Assembly: GCF_007655485.1 (NCBI RefSeq)
Contig: NZ_VJXQ01000005.1
Location: 39,388-103,387 of the forward strand
Length of the DNA: 64,000 bases
Direction of reading: 5' to 3'
Source of the DNA: Halobellus captivus
GTDB lineage: Archaea > Halobacteriota > Halobacteria > Halobacteriales > Haloferacaceae
Of the stretch, positions 8,705 through 17,130 are shown piece after piece. Below the pieces are notes generated by a model that saw nothing but the letters and a program-made list of their open reading frames with translations, was not told the DNA's origin and did no database searches. The position numbers and the translations under genes are program-made. How positions within the stretch are numbered: the first letter of the stretch is position 1; each line of letters begins with the position of its first letter.

Positions 8705-10098
8705 TTAGAGATCTTCGACGAAGGCACGCCGCGCCTCACGGCGTTCCGCTTTCGTACTCATATCGTACCAGCGTTCGATCGTGTCGGGATTGGCGTCACA
8801 CCGTTTCGAGATCACGTCCTCGGTGGGGACGCCGTTGGCCCGGAGGTGGGTGATGTAGCCTCGCCGGATCGGATGCGGTGAGACTGACTCCGGGCACTTG
8901 TAGGCGTCATCGTTCGTCTGTGCCGCCTCACACGTCTTCGGCTCTTTCCCGACCGGACAATCCGCGCCAATCGCACACGGACGGGACCAGGCATACACGT
9001 ACTGGCGCATCGTGGTCTTCTGAAGACGGCCGTTCCTCGTCGTGAGCAACGGTTCTCTCCCGTAGTCGTCGGTGACAGCGTTTCGATTCGCTTGGATGTA
9101 TCCGTCGAGAATCTGCGCCGCCTCGCTTGAGATGCTGATTTCGCGTTCACCCTTGGCACCGTTCTTCAGTCGCGTTCACCCTTGGCACCGTTCTTCAGTC
9201 GCGTTCCCTTGTCCTCGCGGTTGACCGCCTCGATGTAGCGCTCGGTGGCATCGTAATCGTCGAGGTCGAAGGCGTACAGGGTGGACTGCCGAATCCCCGT
9301 TTCGGCGAGGAGTGCCCAGATCACGTGCGCCTTCGAGAACGGTTTGAACTTCGCCAGGTAGGCGACGATCTCCGTTGCGTCATCGCGGGAGAGCCACGTC
9401 TCGTCCTTCCCATCACCGTCTGAGAGCGTCGGGAGGATGATGAGCTCGTGAAAGCCACGGTCGAAGACCCCGCGGCGCTCGCAGTATCGGACGAACTTCC
9501 GCAGGGACGACAGACACCCCTTGATCGTGGATCGGGCCCCGATCTGGGGTTGTTTGCGAAGGTAGTTGTGGAACTCGTCTATACGGGATGGCTGAATCTC
9601 TCGAAGGTTCTCGATGTCTTGCTCCGCGCAAAACTGTCGGAAGTGTTTCAGCCGTGCCCGGTAGGAACTGATGGTGCCTTGGGCCACTCCCCACGGGTTC
9701 GTTTCGAGATAGAAATCGAGGACGTCGTTCACCGGGGCAGGCTCCGAGAACAACTCGTCCCCATCTCGGACCTCTTTGGATTTAGAATTGGTCGGCTCTT
9801 CAAGATCGGTTGTCGCCGAGGATTCGTTCGGGTCGGGACCCGGATCAGTTCGTCGGGTGGCTGTCGTGCCTGCTTTCGGTGTTCCGTGACCCGTCGGACT
9901 CTCGGGGGCTACGGTCCCATTGGAATGGCCGTTCTCGACCAATTCTGTCGTGATCGCCCCTCCGTCAGTCCGCAATTCTTGGTTTTGGTCGTCGGAGTCT
10001 GCCTCGAATTGGTCGGGACTGTTGGCCAATTGGTCGGGGTCTGTCTCCGTTTGGTCGGGGACGTCGACAGCGTCGGGGGTCTCGTTTGTGTCGGTCAC
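8705..10098 (-). pseudogene. tyrosine recombinase disrupted by a 29-bp tandem duplication
   Basis: From a GTG at 10098 the frame encodes 310 residues: an Asn/Gln/Asp/Thr-rich N-terminal extension (about 110 residues), a core-binding domain, and the start of the catalytic domain with the active-site Arg in AETGIRQSTLYAF. It then stops at GERD. A 29-base direct duplication (9142-9170 = 9171-9199) shifts the frame. Removing one copy restores GERE-ISISSEAAQILDG and the rest, including HPIRR (HxxR) and the nucleophile in IERWYDM. The rebuilt protein would have about 455 residues and the same Cys-rich insert as the integrase at 5235. One event separates it from a full-length gene, so the damage is recent and could be reversible. 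Confidence 0.85.
9142..9199 (+). repeat. perfect 29-bp tandem duplication inside the integrase gene
   Basis: Two adjacent identical 29-mers begin cgcgttcacccttggcaccg, and seven further bases of homology follow the second copy. The length is not a multiple of three, which causes the frameshift and premature stop of the integrase. Confidence 0.97.
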
Positions 10099-10651
10099 GC
10101 GCTGATCCCTCCGGAACGCGGTTTTTTGCTCCTTGGAATGGGGATTGAGTGAGTTGTTACTGGTGTGTCGCCCCGAGTGGCCCGACCAATTTCGGAGTCA
10201 GAGACGTCTGTTGTCGGGGTGGGTTCGGGGAAGTCCATATCACACGTAGTCCGTTTTCCCCGAACAGCTCGTTCGGCGATTTCTGTGACCTGTCTCTCGA
10301 CCATTTTTTCAGAGTTTGTCGACCAATTCGATCCAAAATCGCCTGTCGATGACGGCGGATATTGGTCGGTGAATTGGTGATCGATAGGTGGGAGGACCGA
10401 ACGATTTCTCCGAGTATAGATCCTATACCTGTGGGTTAGTCGGTAATCCCAGGACTGTGTCTGTCCGTATTTCCCCGGGTTCGATGCGAGTCGCTCCCCG
10501 AGTGCTCTCGGCGGCGGAGTCGGTCGACGGGGAATCGTTTTGCGAGTGAATGAGACGGTCATCTTCTCTGTCCAAGTACGGTATTCGGCTCGCTTCGGCA
10601 AAGTACTAACGGGTGAAAAGATATTAAGAATTAGGTGTTTATATCCTAAGT
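10099..10651. other. intergenic with one doubtful minus-strand ORF (10095-10601)
   Basis: A 168-codon minus-strand frame ends in a 4-base overlap (GTGA) with the integrase start, the spacing of an operon partner. But the product is basic, Arg/Pro/Thr-rich and unlike any family I know, so it may be only a leader region. An AT-rich stretch at 10612-10650 (gatattaag, gtttatatcc) provides the promoter of the gene at 10652. Confidence 0.4.
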
Positions 10652-11302
10652 ATGACTAACAACCCGGATCGACCGACCGACGAACTGTTCACCGGCGTCG
10701 ACGACGTCACCGATGACGACAGCGAGCGTGAGCCGCTGCTCACGCCCGAGAATCGACCACGGGGGATACTCACCCCGACTGATCGAGAATACCTCTGTGG
10801 GCTCAAGGAGTACGCCCAGCCGCAGACGGACGCCAACCGGCGACAAGATATCCGCGAGCGGGTGGTCAACGGACTCAAGGACTTCGTGTTACTGAGTTTG
10901 TTCCTCGAATCGGACGAGCGCGAGAAGATCTTCGAGGAGCTCGACCCCGATGAGACCGACGACGTGCTCGCCGCGATGGTCGCGTTCAGTTATCTCGGGC
11001 TCGAAGGGGACCGACCCCGGCTCGAAACGCGTTTCGAGCACGGCGTCCTCCAGGGGGCGAACGTCGACAAACTCTTTCAATCGTCGGGGCGGGCGACCGA
11101 TGTGGACGTCTCGATCTCGGTCGAGTACAACCCCGACATCGAGAAATTGTACCGGCGTTTCGAGGACGGCCAGGAGCTGACCGATGCCGAGGTCGGTGCG
11201 CTCGTTCGGGCCGGGAAAATTGGTGGTGACGAGATCGAGGAATTGGTCGGGTCGCCTCGGGGCTTCCCCGGAGTGTTTGCTGGATGCGGGTCCGGGGACT
11301 GA
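10652..11302 (+). CDS. haloarchaeal accessory protein of unknown function
   Basis: 216 residues, very acidic (opening MTNNPDRPTDELFTGVDDV), with typical haloarchaeal codon use. The central part (about 50-110) is predicted helical: REYLCGLKEYAQPQTDANRR and DFVLLSLFLESDEREKIFEEL. No catalytic motif is visible. It begins just downstream of an AT-rich promoter with gatattaag near -30. Genes like this are common beside integrases in haloarchaeal integrated elements, which suggests an element-maintenance role; I do not recognise the family. Confidence 0.75.
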   Translation: MTNNPDRPTDELFTGVDDVTDDDSEREPLLTPENRPRGILTPTDREYLCGLKEYAQPQTDANRRQDIRERVVNGLKDFVLLSLFLESDEREKIFEELDPDETDDVLAAMVAFSYLGLEGDRPRLETRFEHGVLQGANVDKLFQSSGRATDVDVSISVEYNPDIEKLYRRFEDGQELTDAEVGALVRAGKIGGDEIEELVGSPRGFPGVFAGCGSGD

Positions 11303-11489
11303 ATCACTACCGGTTTGCAGGTTTATCCTCGTAGTCACAGTGGGTGTACACGACCTTAATGGGGTCGATAACGTTGCTCTGCAACGTAATGTGACCGCCA
11401 CGGTTGCAGTTGGAACACGGCTATCTCTCGTCGACACTGCCGTCCGGAGTCGTGCGACGTGGCACTACGTTTCCGATATCCGGCTTTCG

Positions 11490-11746
11490 AGTTCGGATAG
11501 TTTCGATGCTATTTGGTTGGTCCGGGTGTCGATAGTCTCAACCAATTCCTCGGAGGGAAGCAACCCGCTTTCGAAGACTTCCGAGTTCCTCTTGTTGATC
11601 CTTTATCGCCACTTGTTGGTCGGTACATTGGTCGTTTAATGTATCTATCTCGGATTGGAGGTCCTCGATAATTGCGCGCTGTTCGTCGATGACGTCTCGT
11701 TGGTCTTAGACGAATGTCCGAAGGTCGTCGAGAGATTCCTCCGCCC
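11490..11746 (-). pseudogene. remnant of a coiled-coil protein with in-frame stops
   Basis: One minus-strand frame reads WAEESLDDLRTFV, a stop, then DQRDVIDEQRAIIEDLQSEI and DTLNDQCTDQQVAIKDQQEE with a clear heptad pattern, then LRKRVASLRGIG and a second stop before a further open tail. The heptads and Glu/Asp/Gln content mark a real former protein. The frame has at least two stops and no start, so it is decayed. The family is unknown; it is probably an accessory gene of the same integrated element. Confidence 0.5.
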
Positions 11747-11874
11747 ATCATTCAAGGTGGAAATTTGGCAATTAGCTCGTATTCCTGCCTATAGTGCTAG
11801 TCGAATGAAGTACGTAATTAGCACTGGGGCCAATCAAAGCCTCGCGCTCTATGGCACTGTTAAATCATTGCCCT

Positions 11875-11882
11875 CGTCAACC
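11875..11882 (+). repeat. target-site duplication, left (cgtcaacc)
   Basis: Eight bases immediately left of the IS6 element, identical to 12580-12587. Confidence 0.9.
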
Positions 11883-12579
11883 GGTAGTGTTTAGTTTGGA
11901 GCATTGAGCCAGGCAGCAAACGCTTGGAGCCAATTTTCAGCGGTTTGCGGCTCAACGTGGCTGAAACAGTTTGAAAATGAGGATGTTCGGCGCTTGAACT
12001 CGCGGAAAATACGTTCAATGGCGTTCCGATTTCCAGTCCGTTCGGTTTGAAATCGGAGGCCAGCTCTGGCCAGCGCAGTTTGGAGGTGTTGGGCGCTATC
12101 AACCAGAAACACGGCGGATTCGACATCGTGTTTCTGGCGGAGTTCTCGCAGAAAGATCTCGGTTAATGCGGTCGTCGTTGTAGAGAAGAGCCGGAGATGC
12201 AGCAGGTCGTTCGTGTCGGGATCGGCAGCCGCGTACAGCCAGAATTGTTGGTCATTGATTCGAATCACGGTTTCGTCGAGCGCAACGTGATTCGGGCTTC
12301 GACCGTCTGCGGGCTGTAGATCGGCTTTCTGCACCCAATCGTGAATCGCTTTACGAGATCGTTCGACACCCACCTCTTCGAGAATAGAGACGGTATTCGA
12401 CAGCGAGAGTCCCGCTAATTGGAGTTGAATACCGAGCTTCATCGCGTGCTCGGGTGTCCGCTGTCGTTCCACAAAATCCAAATCAATCCAGTCCGTGCAT
12501 CCACTGAGGCGGGCGATTTCTGCCATAGATCAGCAAGAAATTCTCCCGCCTCACTCTTCATCCTTAACTAAACACGACC
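11883..12579 (-). mobile_element. intact IS6-family insertion sequence (697 bp)
   Basis: Terminal inverted repeats are ggtagtgtttagtt on the left and aactaaacacgacc on the right, 13 of 14 bases matching. The perfect 8-bp duplication cgtcaacc flanks the element. Length, single transposase ORF and 8-bp target duplication all fit the haloarchaeal IS6 family. The intact ends and TSD imply a recent insertion. Confidence 0.92.
11891..12526 (-). CDS. IS6-family transposase (DDE)
   Basis: 211 residues, full length for the haloarchaeal branch. A helix-turn-helix-like N-terminus (about 38-66) precedes the DDE core: Asp84 in NHVALDETVIRI, Asp143 in VFLVDSAQHLQ and Glu171 in GNRNAIERIFREFKRR. IS6 transposases usually act by replicative transposition, forming cointegrates. 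The ORF nearly fills the element and ends 8 bases from its left terminus. Two badly decayed relatives lie at 20942 and 26413. Confidence 0.95.
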   Translation of the reverse strand: MAEIARLSGCTDWIDLDFVERQRTPEHAMKLGIQLQLAGLSLSNTVSILEEVGVERSRKAIHDWVQKADLQPADGRSPNHVALDETVIRINDQQFWLYAAADPDTNDLLHLRLFSTTTTALTEIFLRELRQKHDVESAVFLVDSAQHLQTALARAGLRFQTERTGNRNAIERIFREFKRRTSSFSNCFSHVEPQTAENWLQAFAAWLNAPN

Positions 12580-12587
12580 CGTCAACC
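12580..12587 (+). repeat. target-site duplication, right (cgtcaacc)
   Basis: Identical to 11875-11882, directly adjoining the right inverted repeat of the IS6 element. Confidence 0.9.
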
Positions 12588-12675
12588 CATTATACACCAC
12601 CCACTCCGAAAATATAGAAGGATTGACACCATCGGGGCAGTCGAGTCAGTAATCGATATTTGATGCGTGTTAACA

Positions 12676-12685
12676 GATTTATTCT
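12676..12685 (+). promoter_or_regulatory. candidate TATA box for the nonulosonate operon
   Basis: The sequence gatttattct sits in a local AT-rich patch about 135 bases before the first gene of the plus-strand operon. It is the best TATA-like match between the IS element and 12818. Confidence 0.3.
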
Positions 12686-12817
12686 ATCTTAAAACACGAG
12701 GAGAACGGATCAAGTGACTGATATCCCTGGACTCCCGGCGAGTATGTCGACCGTCTCAACCGGGATAGCGATCAGATTCAATAGTTTGATGAGTCCTGTC
12801 CAGTAGTTACGAGATAG

Positions 12818-13840
12818 ATGATTGACAGCAACACTGTTCTCTTGACTGGGGGAGCAGGATCGGTTGGTCGCTCCCTTGTCCCGCGGTTACTAGACCGTGA
12901 TCCACAGACCCTCCGCATCCTCGACAACAGCGAACCCGGTCTGGCATCACTGAAATCGAATGTTTCTGACGATCGCTGCCGGTTCTTCGCTGGAAACGTC
13001 CGGGATAGTGACCGCCTCTCACGAGCGATGTCTGGTGTGGATGTCGTCATCCACACGGCCGCGATGAAACACGTCGATATCTGCGAGTACAACCCCTTCG
13101 AGGCGGTGAAGACGAACGCGCTCGGCCTCCAGAACGTCGTCGACGCAGCTATCGACGCGAACGTCGACCGCTTCGTCTTCACGAGCAGTGACAAGGCGGT
13201 CCATCCGGCCAACACGATGGGAACCACAAAACTACTCGGAGAGAAGCTCGTCACGGCCGGAAACACCTACAGCGGTGAGAGTGACATTGATCTCGTGTCT
13301 GTCCGGTTCGGAAACGTGATCAAGTCCTCACAGTCCGTGATCCCGCTCTTTACTGAACAGATCCGCAATGGCGGACCGGTTACCTTGACCGACAAAAGAA
13401 TGACCCGGTTCTTCCTCACGTACGACGACGTCTTCGACCTCGTTACCGGAGCAGCTGAAAAGACGACCGGCGGGGAGGTGTTCGTCTACAAGATGCCAGC
13501 GATCCGGATCCCCGACCTAGCGGACGCGATGATCAAAACGCTCGCGGCGCGATATGGATATAGGCCGGAGGATATCGAAATTGAGGTCATTGGTCCCCGT
13601 CCAGGAGAGACGTTCCACGAAGAAATTATGACCGACCGCGAGTCTCGGCGAGCATACGAGAACGGTTCGATGTACGCGATCCTCCCGGAGGCGACCGAAA
13701 TCCGGACACCGGACCTCCCCGAAGGGTTCGAGGAAGTGGACGATATCGTGCTGTCTTCGAAGAACGCCGAGAAGTTATCGAAAAGCGAAATAGTCTCACT
13801 CCTCGAGACGAACAATTCTATCGAGGCAACCAATGAGTGA
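12818..13840 (+). CDS. pseB: UDP-GlcNAc 4,6-dehydratase-like SDR (PseB/CapD type)
   Basis: 340 residues. Rossmann motif TGGAGSVG (about 10-17), AAMKHVDICEYNP (81-93) and the catalytic block TSSDKAVHPANTMGTTK (122-138). These identify the polysaccharide-biosynthesis CapD/PseB group, which opens the pathway by converting UDP-GlcNAc to a 4-keto-6-deoxy sugar. The usual SDR tyrosine of YxxxK is Met134 (MGTTK), as known in the FlaA1/WbpM/PglF branch, so the enzyme is probably active. It is the first gene of a compact operon and overlaps the next gene by 8 bases. Whether it also epimerises C5 (PseB) or not (PglF/LegB-like) cannot be decided by eye. Confidence 0.85.
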   Translation: MIDSNTVLLTGGAGSVGRSLVPRLLDRDPQTLRILDNSEPGLASLKSNVSDDRCRFFAGNVRDSDRLSRAMSGVDVVIHTAAMKHVDICEYNPFEAVKTNALGLQNVVDAAIDANVDRFVFTSSDKAVHPANTMGTTKLLGEKLVTAGNTYSGESDIDLVSVRFGNVIKSSQSVIPLFTEQIRNGGPVTLTDKRMTRFFLTYDDVFDLVTGAAEKTTGGEVFVYKMPAIRIPDLADAMIKTLAARYGYRPEDIEIEVIGPRPGETFHEEIMTDRESRRAYENGSMYAILPEATEIRTPDLPEGFEEVDDIVLSSKNAEKLSKSEIVSLLETNNSIEATNE

Positions 13841-14786
13841 GACAGTCGCGGTCACCGGAGCTGCGGGATTCATCGGTCGCTGGGTCGTAGCGGAACTCCT
13901 CGATAGAGGACACAGCGTTTACGGACTCGACGACTTCTCGAACGGCTCCAAACGGAATATCGAGACGTTCTCCGACGAGGAGGCGTTCCGGATCTACGAG
14001 GGAAACGTTCGATCCCGCGAGGATGTCGATCGACTCTTCGAACACGATGTGGATGCGTGTATTCACCTTGCGGCCGAGATCGACGTCCAAGAGAGTCTTG
14101 AAGATCCGGAGGCGCACTTCGAGTCGAACGTGATCGGTACCCAGAATGTTCTCGAGGCGTGCCGAGAAGATGATACACGACTCGGACTGGTCGGCACCTG
14201 TATGGTGTACGATATGGTGGACTCTGAGGCCGGGATTAGTGAGAGTCATCCCACAAAACCAGCATCACCATACGCCGGATCGAAACTGGCTGCCGAAGAC
14301 CTCGCAGAGGGGTATTACCACGGATACGACCTTCCGATCACAATACTGCGTCCGTTCAATACGTACGGCCCCCACCAAAAGACCGGAATGGCAGGTGGGG
14401 TCGTGTCGATCTTCACAAGCCGGGATATTCGGGGGGAACCTCTGAAGATCTTCGGCGACGGAACCCAGACACGGGATCTATTGTACGCGACCGACTGTGC
14501 CCGCTTCATTATCAAGGGAACGTTCAGCGACGAGACGGTCGGCGAGGTGATCAATGCGGGGACGGGAACAGACGTGTCGATCAACGAGCTCGCGGAGCTG
14601 ATCGCTACCGGTGAGACGGAGATCACACACGTGGAACACCACCACCCGCAAAGCGAGGTCCAAAAGCTGCTCTGTGATCCGGCGAAGGCGAAGGAGCGGC
14701 TCGATTGGGAGCCGGAGGTCACGCTCGAAGAGGGGGTCTCCCGCCTCCGGACGTGGCTCCGTGAGCGCGAGGAGACCGCAGGATGA
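13833..14786 (+). CDS. NAD-dependent sugar epimerase/dehydratase (extended SDR)
   Basis: 317 residues. NAD-binding TGAAGFIG (8-15), HLAAEIDVQESLEDP (78-92), the GTCMVYD segment and catalytic Tyr147/Lys151 in SPYAGSKLAAE, then LRPFNTYGPHQ. This is a classical UDP-sugar epimerase/4,6-dehydratase. It overlaps the PseB-like gene by 8 bases and the aminotransferase gene by 4 (ATGA), so it is clearly part of the pathway operon. A second SDR is not needed for plain pseudaminic acid. It may be a LegB-type dehydratase or an extra epimerase that sets another stereoisomer. Confidence 0.85.
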   Translation: MSETVAVTGAAGFIGRWVVAELLDRGHSVYGLDDFSNGSKRNIETFSDEEAFRIYEGNVRSREDVDRLFEHDVDACIHLAAEIDVQESLEDPEAHFESNVIGTQNVLEACREDDTRLGLVGTCMVYDMVDSEAGISESHPTKPASPYAGSKLAAEDLAEGYYHGYDLPITILRPFNTYGPHQKTGMAGGVVSIFTSRDIRGEPLKIFGDGTQTRDLLYATDCARFIIKGTFSDETVGEVINAGTGTDVSINELAELIATGETEITHVEHHHPQSEVQKLLCDPAKAKERLDWEPEVTLEEGVSRLRTWLREREETAG

Positions 14787-15970
14787 CGGACGATCTTCCA
14801 GCACACTACGGCGGCGAACCGATCCGCGAGAACGCGTTGGGGTACGGCTCACAGAGTATCAGCGAAGAGGAGAAGCGGGAAGTCGTGGAAGCACTGGAGG
14901 GTGATTACATCACGCGCGGGCCGACCGTCGATGCATTTGAAGAGCGGGTGGCCGATCTCGTCGACGTGGACCACGCGATCGCGACGACGTCAGGGACGAC
15001 GGCGCTTCACCTCGCAGGGCGTGCAGCCGGGTTCGATTCCGGCGACGAAGTGATCACCACCCCACTGACGTTCGTCTCGACGGCGCACGCGGCGACGTAC
15101 TGCGGGGCGACGCCGATATTCGCGGACATCGATCCGTATCGACGAACGCTCGATCCGGACGCGGTTCGCGACCGAATCACTCCTGAAACGGAAGCGATTG
15201 TTCCGATGCACTACGGCGGCCATCCCGCGGACATCGAGGGGCTCCTTGAGGTCGCCGACGAACATAAATTGACCGTGATCTGGGACGCGTGTCACGCCTT
15301 CGGCGGAGCGTGGAACGCCGAGCCCATCGGTGCACAGCGTGATATGGCGGTCTTCAGTTTCCATCCGGTGAAGAACGTCACGACTGGCGAGGGCGGAATG
15401 GTCGTCACGGACGACAACGAGCTCGCGAAGCGGCTTCGGCGACTTCGATCGTTCGAGATGGATTACAGTCCGGAGGGCCATAGGGACGAGCCCTGGTATC
15501 AGGTGTCCAAAGGGGTGGGCTACAACTACAACGTGACGGACATCCAGGCGGCGCTCGGACTCGCCCAACTGAACCGGCTCGAGGCGTTCAAGACGCGTCG
15601 TGACGAGATCATCTCGGCATACAATGCGGCGTTCGCGGACGTTTCTGGACTCCGGACGCCGCCAGAATCGACAAATTCAGACCCGATGTATCACCTGTAC
15701 GCCGTCGAGATTGGCGAGGAATTCGGCTGTGACCGAAAGGAATCCGTCAACGCGCTACACGCTGAGAATCTGGGAGTACAAGTCCACTACGTTCCACTTC
15801 ACTACCACTCATACTTCCAAGAGGAGTTCGGATACGAACGAGGGGCATTCCCCGAGACGGAGAGGGTGTACGAGGGGTTGGTAAGTCTTCCCCTCCACGC
15901 GGAGATGGATGACAAAGACGTCGAGGACGTGATCACAGCCGTGCACCGACTACACGAATACCACACATAA
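14783..15970 (+). CDS. pseC: DegT/DnrJ/EryC1 PLP sugar aminotransferase (PseC/LegC/SpsC type)
   Basis: 395 residues, full length. The PLP-binding lysine is Lys197 in FSFHPVKNVTTGEGG, and Asp168 in IWDACHAFGG pairs with the pyridine nitrogen. The N-terminal RGPTVDAFEERVA and TTSGTTALHLA segments are standard. It would aminate C4 of the keto-sugar made by the dehydratase, using glutamate. The start overlaps the preceding stop by 4 bases. It is most like SpsC/PseC in context, since a NeuB-type synthase follows. Confidence 0.92.
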   Translation: MTDDLPAHYGGEPIRENALGYGSQSISEEEKREVVEALEGDYITRGPTVDAFEERVADLVDVDHAIATTSGTTALHLAGRAAGFDSGDEVITTPLTFVSTAHAATYCGATPIFADIDPYRRTLDPDAVRDRITPETEAIVPMHYGGHPADIEGLLEVADEHKLTVIWDACHAFGGAWNAEPIGAQRDMAVFSFHPVKNVTTGEGGMVVTDDNELAKRLRRLRSFEMDYSPEGHRDEPWYQVSKGVGYNYNVTDIQAALGLAQLNRLEAFKTRRDEIISAYNAAFADVSGLRTPPESTNSDPMYHLYAVEIGEEFGCDRKESVNALHAENLGVQVHYVPLHYHSYFQEEFGYERGAFPETERVYEGLVSLPLHAEMDDKDVEDVITAVHRLHEYHT

Positions 15971-16043
15971 CGGATATAAGAAGCACTTTTTCGGCCCATC
16001 CGCCTTGGTGACCAGATATCGAAATATCATAATTCGATCGGAT

Positions 16044-16052
16044 GGTTTTATT
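16044..16052 (+). promoter_or_regulatory. TATA box of the nonulosonate synthase gene
   Basis: The sequence gttttattc lies 24-32 bases upstream of the ATG at 16076. The synthase may therefore be transcribed as a leaderless mRNA besides any read-through from the upstream operon. Confidence 0.45.
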
Positions 16053-16075
16053 CGTTCGCTCGTGGGAAGAACAGT

Positions 16076-17128
16076 ATGGTCGAGTTTTACATCGGAGACC
16101 GACTCGTCGGGCCGGACGAGCCAGCGTTCGTAATTGCAGAGGCGGGATCAAATCACAACGGCGATCTCGATACCGCGAAGGAGCTCATTGACGTCGCCGT
16201 CGATGCCGGAGCCGACGCGGTGAAATTCCAGACGTTCCGAGCGGAGGACCTGTACGTCGACGATCGAGATATAGTCGAAGACCCCAGCGACTCGACGTAT
16301 GCACTCCTCGAAAGTCTCGAACAGCCGTATGAATGGATCCCAGAGTTATACGAATACTGCCAATCACGAGGTATTCAGTTTATGTCGTCGTCGTTCGACG
16401 AGCGATCAACTCGGGAGATCGACGAGTACGTACCAGCGTTCAAGGTTTCCTCATTTACTCTCTCACATCATCCGTTTCTCGAAGATCTCGCCACTTACGA
16501 CAAACCAATAATTATGTCGACAGGTTCGCATAAATCGGAGGAAATTTCGGAGGCCGTCAACGTACTTCGAGAGAACGGAGTAGAAGACATTGCTCTCCTC
16601 CACTGTGTGTCGTCGTATCCGACGCCACTCAATGAGATCAACGTTCGCGCAGTCAAAACACTGGAGCAAGAATTCGATACTACAGTTGGGTTTTCTGATC
16701 ACACGACTGATCCTGTTACAGCTCCTCCTACTGCCGTCGCCCTAGGTGCTTCAATAGTCGAGAAACATATTACGCTCGATAAAAAAATGGAGGGGCCCGA
16801 TCATTCGTTTGCGCTGGAACCTGATGAGGTACGCGAAATGGTGACGCAAATTCGAAAGACGGAACGATCACTCGGTGACGGTAGACTTTCAATTCAAGAT
16901 ATCGAGCGTGATACAGCAAGGAGAGCTCGAAGGTCGCTATTTGCTTCACGAGATATCTCGCAGGGCGATATAATTTCCGAAGACGATATCGGGATTCTTC
17001 GTCGCGGTGACACCCAAGGTAAGGGACTTTCAGCAAAATATTTTGATCAAGTTGTTGGTAAACAGGCGACCGTAGAGATCCGTGAGGGAGATTCAATTAC
17101 TGAAACAGAGGTTAATTTGGAGATATAG
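16076..17128 (+). CDS. pseI: nonulosonic acid synthase (PseI/LegI/SpsE, NeuB family)
   Basis: 350 residues. The TIM-barrel NeuB domain opens FVIAEAGSNHNGDLDTAKEL and carries VKFQTFRAEDLY, the GFSDHT segment and EKHITLDKKMEGPDHSFAL. A C-terminal SAF/antifreeze-like domain (about 285-348, RRSLFASRDISQGDIISEDD) completes the architecture. NeuB enzymes condense phosphoenolpyruvate with a 6-carbon diacetamido sugar to give a 9-carbon acid. The gene follows pseC by 105 bases and converges on the minus-strand operon, only 2 bases separating the two stop codons. AT content rises in its second half, the beginning of the AT-rich island. Confidence 0.93.
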   Translation: MVEFYIGDRLVGPDEPAFVIAEAGSNHNGDLDTAKELIDVAVDAGADAVKFQTFRAEDLYVDDRDIVEDPSDSTYALLESLEQPYEWIPELYEYCQSRGIQFMSSSFDERSTREIDEYVPAFKVSSFTLSHHPFLEDLATYDKPIIMSTGSHKSEEISEAVNVLRENGVEDIALLHCVSSYPTPLNEINVRAVKTLEQEFDTTVGFSDHTTDPVTAPPTAVALGASIVEKHITLDKKMEGPDHSFALEPDEVREMVTQIRKTERSLGDGRLSIQDIERDTARRARRSLFASRDISQGDIISEDDIGILRRGDTQGKGLSAKYFDQVVGKQATVEIREGDSITETEVNLEI

Positions 17129-17130
17129 GG

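Larger units (their letters stand above)
11303..11882. other. intergenic containing a decayed coiled-coil gene
   Basis: Between the accessory gene and the IS6 element there is no intact ORF. The minus strand carries the remnant described at 11490-11746. The 3' boundary is the left target duplication of the IS. Confidence 0.5.
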
